Assembly (NCBI GenBank): GCA_016789955.1
Contig: JAEUPB010000097.1
Span: forward strand, 1-35,887
DNA length: 35,887 nt
Origin: Rubrivivax sp.
GTDB taxonomy: Bacteria > Pseudomonadota > Gammaproteobacteria > Burkholderiales > Burkholderiaceae_C
Direction of reading: 5' to 3'
Shown here: piece by piece, positions 1 through 9,176 of the stretch
Numbering within the stretch: position 1 is the stretch's first letter
How the letters are laid out: every line of letters begins with the position of its first letter
Notes under the pieces: generated by a model
Seen by the model: only the letters and a program-made list of their open reading frames with translations
What the model was told of the DNA's origin: nothing
Databases searched by the model: none
Program-made: the position numbers and the translations under genes

Positions 1-1172
1 AGGCCAAGCGGGTGGTGCAGTCGCTGGTGTCGATCTTCGTCGAGTCCAGTCTCGGTGCCAGCCGCAAGGATTCCGACTCGGCCAAGACGTTCCTGAACGA
101 GCAGATCAAGCAGTACGAGGCCAAGCTCGAGGAGGCCGAGGCTCGCGTCAAGGAGTTCAAGCTGCGCAACATCGAAATGCAGAGCGCGGACGGTAAGGAC
201 TCGACTGCGCGACTGGCCGACCTCGTCGGCCAGCTTCAGGCGGCGCAGCTGCAGTTGCGCGAAGCCGAGAATGCTCGCGACGCTGCAAAAGCGCAGCTCG
301 CCGCAGAGAAGGCGCCGCAAGCCGGCGCCGCCACCACGGCGAGCCTGCTGCAGGAAGCCCAGATCAATGTCTCCACGCCGGAACTCGACTCGCGCATCGA
401 CGCGATGAAGCGAAGCCTCGACGGGCTGCTGCAGCGCTACACCGAGGCGCATCCCGACATCGTCGCCACGCGCAAGTTGATCAAGGACCTGCAGGACCAG
501 AAAGCCAAGGAGATGGCCGAGTTGCGCAAGGCCGCGATCGCCTCGGGCTCGGCAAGTCCGACCGGCGGGCTGCCGAATGCCAACGCCGCGACGCAGGAGA
601 TGCAGCGCATGGTGGCCACGGCGGAAGTGCAGGTTGCCGCGCTCAAGGCCCGCGTCAACGAGTACTCGCAGCGGCTGGCCGCTGCTCGGGCCTCCATGAA
701 GAATGCGCCGCAGATCGAGGCCGAGGCGGCACAGCTCAACCGCGACTACTCGATCGTCAAGAAGAACTACGAGGACCTGGTGGCGCGCCGGCAGTCCGCA
801 GTGATGTCCGGCGAGCTCGAAGTGGCGTCGGGCGTGGCGGACTTTCGCCTGATCGATCCGCCCCGCGTGTCACCCAAGCCGGTGTCGCCGAACCGGCTCG
901 CATTGCTGCCGCTGCCGCTGCTGGCCGGGCTCGGCGCCGGCCTGGTGCTGGCCTTCATCGCCAGCCAGCTGCGACCCGTGTTTCTCGATGCGGGCGAGTT
1001 GCGGACCAAGACGGGGCTGCCCGTCCTGGGCGTGGTGACCGTGGTCCAAAGCGACCAGGACCGTCGTTCGGAGCGCATGAGCCTGTACCGGTTCGCCGGG
1101 GCATCCGGAGGGCTGGTGGTCGTGTTCGCAATGGGATTGACAGCCATGGCCATCATGGCCCGGACGGGCTGA
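1..1172 (+). CDS. XrtA-type chain-length determinant (Wzz/GNVR-like), 5' truncated
   Basis: Inner-membrane protein expected to set exopolysaccharide chain length together with the next gene's kinase. The reading frame is open from base 3, so the true start and the N-terminal membrane helix lie outside the window; the GTG at 12 is internal. About 390 C-terminal residues are present. Visible are long charged, Ala-rich stretches likely to be coiled coil (bases about 110-310 and 600-780), then the Pro-rich element PPRVSPKPVSPNR typical of Wzz proteins. A membrane helix follows at about 895-960 and a second hydrophobic helix at about 1093-1160, ending in a short tail. This C-terminus and the gene order match the PEP-CTERM/XrtA chain-length family (TIGR03007, from memory). 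It ends 6 bases before the kinase gene. Confidence 0.88.
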   Translation, partial: AKRVVQSLVSIFVESSLGASRKDSDSAKTFLNEQIKQYEAKLEEAEARVKEFKLRNIEMQSADGKDSTARLADLVGQLQAAQLQLREAENARDAAKAQLAAEKAPQAGAATTASLLQEAQINVSTPELDSRIDAMKRSLDGLLQRYTEAHPDIVATRKLIKDLQDQKAKEMAELRKAAIASGSASPTGGLPNANAATQEMQRMVATAEVQVAALKARVNEYSQRLAAARASMKNAPQIEAEAAQLNRDYSIVKKNYEDLVARRQSAVMSGELEVASGVADFRLIDPPRVSPKPVSPNRLALLPLPLLAGLGAGLVLAFIASQLRPVFLDAGELRTKTGLPVLGVVTVVQSDQDRRSERMSLYRFAGASGGLVVVFAMGLTAMAIMARTG

Positions 1173-1178
1173 CGAACG

Positions 1179-2216
1179 ATGACGAGCTTGATCGAACAGG
1201 CCGCGCAGCGGCTAGAGCAATTGCGGCAGGCCGGGGTCGTGATTCCCGAGCCTGGAGAGGCTCAACGCGATTCGTCCGCTGCCGTGGCGGCTGGCACGCC
1301 GCATGCCGGCTATCCGCAGGCGCCGGCGAACCCCGGCGCTCCCGTGCGCCTCACTCCGGAGCCAGGGCCTCAGCCCGCGGAGGCTGAAGCGCCGTTCGTG
1401 TCGAGGCGGGTCGATCTCAACCTCGAGGCGATCGCAGTCAGCGGCATCATCACGCCCAACTCCCCACGGTCGCGCACGGCAGACCAGTTCCGCGTCATCA
1501 AGCGGCCGTTGCTCGCCAATGCGATGGGCAAGTCCGTCGCACCGGTCAAGCGCGGCAACCTGATCATGGTCACCAGCGCGATGGCCGGCGAGGGCAAGAG
1601 CTTCACGTCGATCAACCTGGCGATGAGCATCGCGGCGGAACTCGACCACACCGTGATGCTCGTCGACGCGGACGTGGCCCGACCATCGGTGCTGCGTGTG
1701 CTCGGCCTGCCACCCAGCCCCGGCCTGCTCGATGTGCTCGAGCAACGCGTCGAGATCTCCGACGTGCTGCTGCGCACGAACATCGACAAGCTGACCATCC
1801 TGCCGAGCGGCACGCCGCACTTGAAGGCGACAGAATTGCTGGCCAGCGATGCGATGGACCAGTTGCTGCAGGACATGCACTCGCGGTACAGCGACCGCAT
1901 CATCATCTTCGACTCGCCCCCGTTGCTGCTGACCACCGAGAGCCGGGTGCTGGCCACACACATGGGCCAGATCGTCGTTGTCGTCAATGCAGGCCGCACG
2001 CTGCAGTCCGACGTGCAGCAGGCGCTGTCCGCCATCGAGGCCTGCCCGGTGAAGATGATGGTGCTGAACAAGAGCCGGCAGGACGTGGCCGGTTATGGAT
2101 ACGGCTACGGCTACGGATACGGATACGGCTATGGATACGGGTACGGATCGCAGCGCAGCGCCGACCGTGCGGATGCGGCCGGCAGCGACCCGGCGGCGGA
2201 CTCGCGCCTGAGCTGA
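1179..2216 (+). CDS. XrtA-associated tyrosine autokinase (Wzc/CapB-like BY-kinase)
   Basis: Cytoplasmic bacterial tyrosine kinase, 345 residues, partner of the upstream chain-length protein; separate membrane and kinase subunits are usual in XrtA loci. The N-terminus MTSLIEQAAQRLEQLRQAG is the recognisable start of the PEP-CTERM kinase family (TIGR03018, from memory). A Pro/Ala-rich linker follows. The catalytic half has Walker A AGEGKS (Lys140), Walker A' VMLVDAD (Asp163, Asp165) and Walker B IIIFDSPP. The C-terminal tyrosine cluster, the usual autophosphorylation target, is here a pure Gly-Tyr repeat with nine tyrosines (residues 305-323). The stop TGA shares its last base with the next gene's ATG. 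Confidence 0.93.
   Translation: MTSLIEQAAQRLEQLRQAGVVIPEPGEAQRDSSAAVAAGTPHAGYPQAPANPGAPVRLTPEPGPQPAEAEAPFVSRRVDLNLEAIAVSGIITPNSPRSRTADQFRVIKRPLLANAMGKSVAPVKRGNLIMVTSAMAGEGKSFTSINLAMSIAAELDHTVMLVDADVARPSVLRVLGLPPSPGLLDVLEQRVEISDVLLRTNIDKLTILPSGTPHLKATELLASDAMDQLLQDMHSRYSDRIIIFDSPPLLLTTESRVLATHMGQIVVVVNAGRTLQSDVQQALSAIEACPVKMMVLNKSRQDVAGYGYGYGYGYGYGYGYGYGSQRSADRADAAGSDPAADSRLS
2091..2147 (+). repeat. In-frame (Gly-Tyr)9 repeat in the kinase tail
   Basis: Nineteen codons alternate Gly and Tyr (nine Tyr) as near-perfect hexamers of the type GGN-TAY. In BY-kinases the C-terminal Tyr cluster is the autophosphorylation site; here its regularity makes the DNA a short tandem repeat that could gain or lose Gly-Tyr units in frame. 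Confidence 0.95.
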
Positions 2217-3700
2217 TGCAACGCGGCGCGCTGGTCCGGGTGGCGGCGGCCACGTCGCTTTGCGCGCCACTGCTGGCGTCGGCGCAATCCTCCGGCGGGC
2301 TCTCGGTGGTGCCTTCGCTGTCCATCAGCCAGAGCGTCACCGACAACATCAACCTGTCACAGGACAAGCGCGCCGAAGCGATCACCAGCGTCAGCCCCGG
2401 TGTGCGCGTGTCCAGCCGGTCGGGGCGGCTGCAAGGCACGCTGGACTACTCGCTCAATGCGAACTACTACGCCCGCGACGGGGAGCGCAGCGGATTCACG
2501 AACGCCCTGGCCGCCGGCTTCACGTCGGAGCTGGTGCCCAACATCGCCTCGATCGATGCGAAGGCGAGCGTGTCGCAGCAGGCGATCTCGGCCTTCGGCG
2601 TCCAGGGCGTGGATCCGAACCTCGGCCGCAGCAACCGGACCGAGGTGCGGGTGCTGAGCCTGACACCTGTCGTGCGCGGCCGCCTCACCGACACCATCAC
2701 CGCCCAGGCGAGCAGCACGTGGACGAGGTCGACGAGTTCCGGGGCCGTGGGCGCCGAGAGCACTGCACTGGCTCACGCGGCTCAGATTGGCGGCCAGGCG
2801 GGCCGCTTCGGATGGTCCGCCGACGTCGCTGACGTGACCTCTTCGTATGGCGCGGGTGGGCGGAAGACCGGCAACCGTCGCTTCGGGCTGGGCCTGTCCT
2901 ACACCCCCAACTCCGACCTGCAGGTCAATGTCCATGCTGGACGCGAGACCGAGACTGTGCGTGACGTGGAGAGCCAGAGCACGAACAACTACGGCTTCGG
3001 AGCCACCTGGTCGCCATCGCCCCGCACCACGGCCACCGCCCGCTACGACCGCCGGTACTTCGGCAACGGCTATGCGCTGCAGCTGTCGCACCGCATGGTG
3101 CGCGGCCTGATCACGCTGAGCGACTCGCGCGACGCCAACAACGGCGCGGTCTCGGATCGAACGCTGGCATTCGTGCAGCGGTACGACGAAGTGTTCCGGC
3201 AACTCGTCGCGGCCGGCCTGCCGGCGAACGTCGCCGACCAGCTCACCCGGCTGGTGCTGCAGAACGAGAACCTGTTCATCGGTCGTGCCGTGGCGTTGCA
3301 GCGGCGACAGGATGTCGCCCTGGTGCTGCAGGGCGTGCGCTCGACGGTTGCGCTGACCGTCTTTCGCTCGTCGTCCATCAGGCTCGACCAGGCCAGTACC
3401 GCCACCGACGACCTGTCGCTGGCCGACGGGCTCAGCCAGCGCGGCTACTCGCTGACGGGCAGCTACACCGTCTCGTCCACGACCAGCCTGGCGCTGGCCT
3501 ACAGCGACAGCCGCAACGGCGGCGAGCGGGCCACCGTCCCTGGCGTCCGGAACGATCTGCGCAGTTTCACCGCGTCCCTCACCGGGCGACTCACGCAGCG
3601 TGTGAACTACAGCCTTTCGGCGCGCCACACGACCTTCGACAGTGCCCTGTCCCCATACACCGAGAACGGTGCACAGCTCACGCTGAGCTTCGCCTTCTAG
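2216..3700 (+). CDS. XrtA-associated outer-membrane beta-barrel protein
   Basis: Predicted outer-membrane protein of 494 residues, probably part of the export path for the polysaccharide. A signal peptide covers residues 1-23 with an ASA cleavage site. The mature protein is rich in alternating polar/hydrophobic strands (for example GFGATWSPSPRTTATARYD) and ends LTLSFAF, a terminal Phe as expected for BAM-inserted barrels. Its position between the kinase and the ATPase matches the TIGR03016 family (PEP-CTERM-associated outer-membrane protein, from memory). The ATG overlaps the kinase stop by one base, suggesting coupled translation. The exact pore role is inferred from context. Confidence 0.87.
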   Translation: MQRGALVRVAAATSLCAPLLASAQSSGGLSVVPSLSISQSVTDNINLSQDKRAEAITSVSPGVRVSSRSGRLQGTLDYSLNANYYARDGERSGFTNALAAGFTSELVPNIASIDAKASVSQQAISAFGVQGVDPNLGRSNRTEVRVLSLTPVVRGRLTDTITAQASSTWTRSTSSGAVGAESTALAHAAQIGGQAGRFGWSADVADVTSSYGAGGRKTGNRRFGLGLSYTPNSDLQVNVHAGRETETVRDVESQSTNNYGFGATWSPSPRTTATARYDRRYFGNGYALQLSHRMVRGLITLSDSRDANNGAVSDRTLAFVQRYDEVFRQLVAAGLPANVADQLTRLVLQNENLFIGRAVALQRRQDVALVLQGVRSTVALTVFRSSSIRLDQASTATDDLSLADGLSQRGYSLTGSYTVSSTTSLALAYSDSRNGGERATVPGVRNDLRSFTASLTGRLTQRVNYSLSARHTTFDSALSPYTENGAQLTLSFAF

Positions 3701-3702
3701 CC

Positions 3703-4797
3703 ATGTACGAAGCGTTCTACGGGCTGACCAGCAAGCCCTTCCAGCTCAACCCCGATCCGGCGTTCTTCTTCGGGAGCAAGCAGCACCGCCGCGCCAAGGC
3801 CTACCTCGAGTACGGCGTATCGCGCAACGAGGGCTTCATCGTCATCACCGGGGAGATCGGTGCCGGCAAGACGACGGTGCTGCGATCGCTGATCGAAGGG
3901 CTGCACGGCAGCAACGTCGTGGCGGGCCACCTGGTGACGACGCAGCTCGGTGCCGAGGACACGCTGCGCATGGTCGGCGCCGCGTTCGGTTTCCGCGTCA
4001 AGGACGTGCCCAAGTCCGAGCTGCTGATCACGCTCGAAGCGTTCCTGATCAGCCAGACCAGCAAGGGCAAGCGGTGCCTGCTGGTGGTGGACGAGGCGCA
4101 GAACCTCACGCCCAAGGCGGTGGAGGAACTGCGCATGCTGTCGAACTTCCAGTTCGGCAACCAGGCGCTGCTGCAGAGCTTCCTGATCGGCCAGCCCGAG
4201 TTCCGCGAAATCCTGCAGCGTCCGGAGATGGAGCAGTTCCGCCAGCGCGTGGCGGCCACGTGCCACATCGGCCCGCTCGATCGCGACGAAACCGAGCAGT
4301 ACATCCTGCACCGCCTGAAGTGCGCCGGCTCCACCGGGCGTCCCTCCTTCGAGGCGGGCGTCTACGACGTGATCTACAAGGCCAGCGGCGGCATCCCGCG
4401 GCGCATCAATTCGGTGTGCGACAGGCTGCTGCTGCTCGGGTTCCTGGCCAACAAGTACGAGCTGTCGGTCGACGACGCCAGCGAGGTCGTGCGCGAGATG
4501 GCGCAGGAGTCCGAGGTGCCGCAGCGTGCCGTTGCCGCTGCGTCCGCCGGCGCCGACGACGCACCGGGCTCGGTGACCGAGGTCGACGTCGACCTCACGC
4601 GGCTGAAACTCGACCCCGCCACCGCCGAGGCGGCGAGCAAGCAGCTGGCGTCGCTCGCCGCCGACCAGCGCGCCGACCAGTTGCAGCGCCTGGAGCGCAG
4701 CCTTCTGCGCCTGGAGCGCATCAACCTGCAGACGCTCGCGCTACTGCAGAAGCTCGTCGGCGCGGCGAGCCGCGGCAACGGCGGCAGCGACGCGTGA
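3703..4797 (+). CDS. XrtA-associated AAA ATPase (ExeA/GspA-like)
   Basis: ATPase of 364 residues in the family found beside XrtA (TIGR03015, from memory). The start MYEAFYGLTSKPFQLNPDP is the family signature. Walker A is GEIGAGKT (residues 50-57) and Walker B LVVDEAQNL begins at residue 127. A winged-helix-like region follows (GGIPRRINSVCDRLLLLGF), then a charged, Leu-rich tail from about residue 300 that could form a coiled coil. Unlike ExeA, no membrane helix or peptidoglycan-binding domain is seen. It starts 2 bases after the barrel gene. It may drive assembly or secretion at the inner membrane; its precise target is unknown. Confidence 0.9.
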   Translation: MYEAFYGLTSKPFQLNPDPAFFFGSKQHRRAKAYLEYGVSRNEGFIVITGEIGAGKTTVLRSLIEGLHGSNVVAGHLVTTQLGAEDTLRMVGAAFGFRVKDVPKSELLITLEAFLISQTSKGKRCLLVVDEAQNLTPKAVEELRMLSNFQFGNQALLQSFLIGQPEFREILQRPEMEQFRQRVAATCHIGPLDRDETEQYILHRLKCAGSTGRPSFEAGVYDVIYKASGGIPRRINSVCDRLLLLGFLANKYELSVDDASEVVREMAQESEVPQRAVAAASAGADDAPGSVTEVDVDLTRLKLDPATAEAASKQLASLAADQRADQLQRLERSLLRLERINLQTLALLQKLVGAASRGNGGSDA

Positions 4798-4807
4798 GGC
4801 CGACCGC

Positions 4808-5944
4808 ATGAGACCCATCGTTTGCGTCGTCGGCGCGCGCCCCAACTTCATGAAGATGGCGCCGCTGCTGCGCGCCATGGCGGCGCACCAGCCACCGCTG
4901 CCGGCGGTGCTCGTACACACCGGCCAGCACTACGACCAGGGCATGAGCCACCAGCTCTTCGCCGACCTGAACCTGCCGCCGCCCGACATCAACCTCGAGG
5001 TGGGCTCGGGCACGCACGCGGTCCAGACCGCCGAGGTGATGAAGCGTTTCGAGCCGGTGCTCGACGATCTGAAGCCGTCGTGCGTGGTCGTCGTCGGCGA
5101 CGTGAACTCGACACTGGCCTGCACACTGGTGGCGGTGAAGAAAGGCGTGCCCGTCGCCCACGTGGAAGCGGGGCTGCGCAGTGGCGACCGCACGATGCCC
5201 GAGGAAATCAACCGGGTGCTCACCGACCAGGTGGCCGACCGGCTCTACACCACCGAGCGCACCGCATCCGACCACCTTCAGCGCGAGGGCGTGGATCCGA
5301 CACGCGTCTGCTTCGCGGGCAACGTGATGATCGACTCGCTGCTGGAGAGCCGCGCGCGCGCGCGATCCGCGGCCGACACGCTGCGGTCGCACGGGGTCGA
5401 TGGTGCGCTGCTGCAAGACCCGCAGGGCTGGTGCCTCGTGACGATGCATCGGCCGTCGAACGTCGACGATTCCGGCACGCTGTCGATGCTGCTCGGTGTG
5501 CTGGCGGACGTCTCCGAAATGCTGCCGATCGTCTTCCCGATGCATCCGCGCACGCGCGCCAACATCGCGCGCTTCGGCCTGGACGGCAAGCTCGATGGGC
5601 GCCGCATCGGGGTGCTGCCGCCCCAGGGCTACCTCGAGATGGTTGGCCTGATGTCGGCGGCCCGTCTGGTGCTCACCGACTCCGGTGGCGTGCAGGAGGA
5701 GACCACCGCACTCGGCGTGCCGTGCCTGACGATGCGCGAGAACACCGAGCGCCCGATCACGGTGGAGCAGGGCACCAACACGATGGTCGGGCGAGACCGG
5801 GTGGCCATCCTTGCCGGCGTGCGCGACGTGCTCGCCGGCCGCGGCAAGAACGGCCGTACGCCGGAACTGTGGGATGGCCACGCGGCCGACCGCATCGCTG
5901 CCGACATGCACCGCTGGCTGGCCGCCGGCGAGCGAGGGGCCTGA
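4808..5944 (+). CDS. wecB: UDP-N-acetylglucosamine 2-epimerase (non-hydrolysing)
   Basis: Converts UDP-GlcNAc to UDP-ManNAc in the cytoplasm, supplying a precursor sugar. The 378-residue length is normal for WecB. Conserved elements are the N-terminal Rossmann start VVGARPNFMKMAPL, HTGQHYD, VGDVNST (Asp98), EAGLRSGDRTMPEE (Glu120, Glu132/133), MHRPSNVDD (His214) and the nucleotide-binding DSGGVQEE. These correspond to the catalytic Asp95, Glu117, Glu131 and His213 of E. coli WecB. GAGG lies 8 bases before the ATG. Paired with the TviB-like dehydrogenase at 10806, it suggests an acetamido-sugar or its uronic acid in the polymer. Confidence 0.95.
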   Translation: MRPIVCVVGARPNFMKMAPLLRAMAAHQPPLPAVLVHTGQHYDQGMSHQLFADLNLPPPDINLEVGSGTHAVQTAEVMKRFEPVLDDLKPSCVVVVGDVNSTLACTLVAVKKGVPVAHVEAGLRSGDRTMPEEINRVLTDQVADRLYTTERTASDHLQREGVDPTRVCFAGNVMIDSLLESRARARSAADTLRSHGVDGALLQDPQGWCLVTMHRPSNVDDSGTLSMLLGVLADVSEMLPIVFPMHPRTRANIARFGLDGKLDGRRIGVLPPQGYLEMVGLMSAARLVLTDSGGVQEETTALGVPCLTMRENTERPITVEQGTNTMVGRDRVAILAGVRDVLAGRGKNGRTPELWDGHAADRIAADMHRWLAAGERGA

Positions 5945-5945
5945 C

Positions 5946-6875
5946 GTGAAGACGATGGTCGCCCCGATCACGAATGCGCTGACGATCGACGTCGAGGACT
6001 GGTTCCAGGTATCGGCCTTCGCCCCCTACATCCGCCGCGAGGACTGGGAGGCCTGCGAGTGCCGCGTCGAGGCCAACGTGCAGCGCATCCTGGCCATGCT
6101 CGCCGAGCGCGACATCCGGGCCACGTTCTTCACGCTGGGCTGGATCGCCGAGCGCTATCCGCAGGTGGTGCGCGACATCGTCGCTGCCGGCCATGAGCTC
6201 GCCAGCCACGGCTACGGGCACGAGCGCGCGAGCGACCTCGACGCGAAGCAGTTCGGCGCCGACGTCGACCGCGCGAAGAAGCTGCTCGAGGACCTCTCGG
6301 GTGCCGAGGTGCGCGGGTACCGTGCGCCGAGCTTCTCGATCAGCGTCGGCAACCTGTGGGCTTTCGAGGCGCTCGCCCGCGCGGGCTACCAGTACAGCTC
6401 CAGCGTCTACCCGATCCGCCATGACCACTACGGCATGCCCGACTCGCCGCGCTTCGCGTACCGCGTCGGCACCGGGCTGCTGGAAGTGCCGGCCACGACG
6501 CTGCGGATGTTCAGCCGCAACATGCCCACCAGCGGCGGCGGCTACTTCCGGCTGCTGCCGTACGCGCTGTCGCGCTGGATGCTGCGGCAGGTCAACGAGC
6601 GCGACGGCGAGCCGGCGATCTTCTACTTCCATCCGTGGGAGATCGATCCGCGCCAGCCCCGCATGAGCGGCATCGACCTGCGCACGCGCTTCCGCCACTA
6701 CGTGAACCTCGAGCACACCGAATCGAAGATCTCGCGCCTGCTCGACGACTTCCGCTGGGGGCGCATGGACCACATCTTCCTCGGTCGCACCGGGGATACC
6801 GGCGTGCGTGCCGACGCCGGCCGCATCACGGCCCCTGCGCCGCTGGCCGCCGGCATGGCGCGCGACCCGGCCTGA
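5946..6875 (+). CDS. XrtA-associated polysaccharide deacetylase (DUF3473 type)
   Basis: NodB-fold deacetylase, 309 residues, of the XrtA locus type (TIGR03006, from memory), expected to remove N-acetyl groups from a glycan or intermediate. The family signature LTIDVEDWFQVSAF is at the N-terminus, followed by the metal motif SHGYGHE (His88, His92), RAPSFSI, and the DUF3473 C-terminal element FYFHPWEID. I chose GTG 5946 because GAGGGG ends 6 bases before it; ATG 5955 would shorten the protein by three residues. A C-terminal extension of about 30 residues rich in Ala/Asp looks non-conserved. No signal peptide is visible, so it may act in the cytoplasm. Confidence 0.9.
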   Translation: MKTMVAPITNALTIDVEDWFQVSAFAPYIRREDWEACECRVEANVQRILAMLAERDIRATFFTLGWIAERYPQVVRDIVAAGHELASHGYGHERASDLDAKQFGADVDRAKKLLEDLSGAEVRGYRAPSFSISVGNLWAFEALARAGYQYSSSVYPIRHDHYGMPDSPRFAYRVGTGLLEVPATTLRMFSRNMPTSGGGYFRLLPYALSRWMLRQVNERDGEPAIFYFHPWEIDPRQPRMSGIDLRTRFRHYVNLEHTESKISRLLDDFRWGRMDHIFLGRTGDTGVRADAGRITAPAPLAAGMARDPA

Positions 6876-6883
6876 GCGCGCCG

Positions 6884-7921
6884 ATGCTGCAGGTCCAGCG
6901 TCTGTCCGACGCAGACGCCCGCGGCGAGGCGCTGTGGGAGGCGTTCGTGCAAACGTGCCCTGACGCCACGTTCTTTCACCGCGCCGGCTGGCAGCGCATC
7001 CTGAGGACGGTGTTCCGCCACGAGACGCACTTCCTCTATGCGCTGAACGACGGCCGCATCGAGGGCGTGCTGCCGCTGGCGCATGTGAAGAGCCTGATCT
7101 TCGGCGATGCGCTCACGAGCCTGCCGTTCGCGGTTTACGGCGGGGTGGCGGCGATCACCGAGGCGGCGGCGGCTGCCCTGGAAGCCGAAGCGATGAGTCT
7201 CGCGCGCCAGCTTCGTGTGCCGTACCTCGAGCTGCGGCACACGAAGCCGCACCACCCGGAGTGGCCGCGGCAGGATCTCTACGTCACCTTCCGCAAGGAG
7301 ATCCTGCCGGAGGTCGAGGCCAACATGCTGGCCATCCCGCGCAAGCAGCGCGCGATGGTGCGCAAGGGCATCAAGAACGGCCTCGCGAGCGCGATCGACG
7401 ATGGCGTCGACCGCTTCTTCGCGCTGTACGCGAGCAACGTCCACCGCCATGGCACGCCGGCCCTGCCTCGGCGCTACTTCGAGGCGTTGCTCCGGGAGTT
7501 CGGCCGCGACTGCGAGGTGCTCACGGTCACCGCGCCCGACGGCCGCCCGCTTTCCAGCGTGTTGACGTTCTACTTCCGTGACGAGGTGCTGCCCTACTAC
7601 GCCGGCGACGACGAGGCCGCCCGCGACCTCGCCGCCAACGACTACAAGTACTGGGAGCTGATGCGCCGCTCGTGCGAGCGCGGGCTGAAGGTCTTCGACT
7701 ACGGCCGCAGCAAGCAGGGCACCGGCTCGTACTCCTTCAAGAAGAACTGGGGCTTCGAGCCCACGCCGCTGCACTACGAGTACCAGCTCTACACGCGCGA
7801 GTCGGTGCCGCAGAACAACCCGGCGAATGCGAAGTACCGGCTGCTGATCGAGACCTGGCGTCGCATGCCGCTGGCGTGGGCGAACTGGCTCGGGCCCTAC
7901 GTGGTGCGCAGCCTCGGCTGA
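6884..7921 (+). CDS. FemAB/GNAT-like protein, XrtA-associated
   Basis: Predicted N-acyltransferase of the FemAB/GNAT superfamily, 345 residues, in the lineage always found near XrtA (TIGR03019, from memory). Recognisable parts are an N-terminal half with FFHRAGWQRIL and LPLAHVKSLIFG, and the conserved C-terminal motif FDYGRSKQGTGSYSFKKNWG. FemAB proteins transfer amino acids from tRNA in peptidoglycan synthesis, but related GNATs use other acyl donors, so the substrate here is unknown. It starts 8 bases after the deacetylase stop; a deacetylase next to an acyltransferase would suit swapping an acetyl for another acyl group, which is inference. Confidence 0.87.
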   Translation: MLQVQRLSDADARGEALWEAFVQTCPDATFFHRAGWQRILRTVFRHETHFLYALNDGRIEGVLPLAHVKSLIFGDALTSLPFAVYGGVAAITEAAAAALEAEAMSLARQLRVPYLELRHTKPHHPEWPRQDLYVTFRKEILPEVEANMLAIPRKQRAMVRKGIKNGLASAIDDGVDRFFALYASNVHRHGTPALPRRYFEALLREFGRDCEVLTVTAPDGRPLSSVLTFYFRDEVLPYYAGDDEAARDLAANDYKYWELMRRSCERGLKVFDYGRSKQGTGSYSFKKNWGFEPTPLHYEYQLYTRESVPQNNPANAKYRLLIETWRRMPLAWANWLGPYVVRSLG

Positions 7922-7928
7922 CGGCGAC

Positions 7929-9176
7929 ATGGCCAACGTCCTGTTCCTCGTGCACCGGCTGCCGTTCCCGCCCAACAAGGGCGACAAGGTGCGCTCGTAC
8001 CACCTGCTGAAGCATCTGGTCGCCCGGCACCGCGTCTTCCTGGGCACCTTCATCGACGACCCCGCCGACGAGGCGCACGTCGACACGCTGCGCGCGATGT
8101 GCGCCGGGCTGCACGTCGCGCGGCTGGCGCCGGCCCGCTCGCGGCTGGCGAGCCTCGCCGGTCTGGTCGACGGGCGGCCGCTGACGCTGCACTACTACCG
8201 GGACCATGGCCTGCAAGGCTGGGTGGATCGCGTCGTCGCGGAGGAGCGGCCCGATGTCGCCGTCGTCTTCTCGTCGTCGATGGCACCGTATGCCGAGCGG
8301 CATCCGGGTCTTCCGATGCTCGTGGACTTCGTCGATGTCGACTCGGCCAAGTGGAGCGAGTACGCGCACCGCCATGCCTGGCCGCTGTCCTGGCTGTACC
8401 GGCGCGAGGGCGAGCGGCTGCTTGCCTACGAGCGCTCGGTCGCCGCACTCGCCAGACGTTCCTTCTTCGTGACGGAGAAGGAGTGCGCGTTGTTCCGGAG
8501 CCTGGCGCCCGAGTGCGGCGGGCTCGTCGAGCCGCTGGCCAACGGCGTCGACGCCGACTACTTCGCACCCGACGACAGCCGCGAGTGCCCCTACCCGCCA
8601 GGCGCACAGCCCATCGTCTTCACCGGCGCGATGGACTACTGGCCGAATGTCGATGCCGTGAGCTGGTTCGCGACCGAGATGCTGCCGGCAGTGCGCCAGC
8701 GGCACCCGAACGCCACGTTCCACATCGTCGGCCGTTCGCCCACGGCGGCGGTGAAGGCGCTCGAAGGGCCCGCGGTGCAGGTCACCGGCACGGTGCCTGA
8801 CGTGCGCCCCTACCTCCAGCATGCGGCCTGTGTCGTGGCTCCGCTGAGGCTGGCGCGCGGCATCCAGAACAAGATCCTCGAGGCCATGGCGATGGGGAGG
8901 CCCGTGTTGGCGTCCGTTCAGGCCGCCTCCGCGCTCGAGGCCGAGCCCGGGTCGGATCTGCTGGCCGCCTCGGACGTCGATGGCTACGTGCAGCACCTCG
9001 ATGGCTTGCTCACCGACCCGGCCCGGTGCCGGCGCATCGGGTCATCCGCCCGCCGGTGCGTGGTGGAAGGGTACAGCTGGCCTGCGCAACTCGCGGCGAT
9101 GGATCGCCATCTGCAGTCGGCGATGGTGCCCAGGAACCCCACGGGGCGGCCGGTCGCGGCCCACCTGCCCGTATGA
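7929..9176 (+). CDS. GT4 glycosyltransferase, XrtA-associated (TIGR03087 type)
   Basis: GT-B fold sugar transferase of 415 residues acting at the cytoplasmic face of the inner membrane. The N-terminus HRLPFPPNKGDKVRSYHLLK is characteristic of the XrtA-specific TIGR03087 family (from memory). The C-terminal donor-binding part contains VFTGAMDYWPNVDAV and ARGIQNKILEAMAMGRPVLA, with the GT4 glutamate. Its stop overlaps the exosortase ATG (ATGA), so the two are probably translated together. Donor and acceptor cannot be read from sequence. Confidence 0.92.
   Translation: MANVLFLVHRLPFPPNKGDKVRSYHLLKHLVARHRVFLGTFIDDPADEAHVDTLRAMCAGLHVARLAPARSRLASLAGLVDGRPLTLHYYRDHGLQGWVDRVVAEERPDVAVVFSSSMAPYAERHPGLPMLVDFVDVDSAKWSEYAHRHAWPLSWLYRREGERLLAYERSVAALARRSFFVTEKECALFRSLAPECGGLVEPLANGVDADYFAPDDSRECPYPPGAQPIVFTGAMDYWPNVDAVSWFATEMLPAVRQRHPNATFHIVGRSPTAAVKALEGPAVQVTGTVPDVRPYLQHAACVVAPLRLARGIQNKILEAMAMGRPVLASVQAASALEAEPGSDLLAASDVDGYVQHLDGLLTDPARCRRIGSSARRCVVEGYSWPAQLAAMDRHLQSAMVPRNPTGRPVAAHLPV

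Noticed and set aside
1212-2270. Long minus-strand open frame opposite the tyrosine kinase
   Set aside because: High-GC shadow: Arg/His/Ala-rich product with no motifs, lying across a clear kinase gene.
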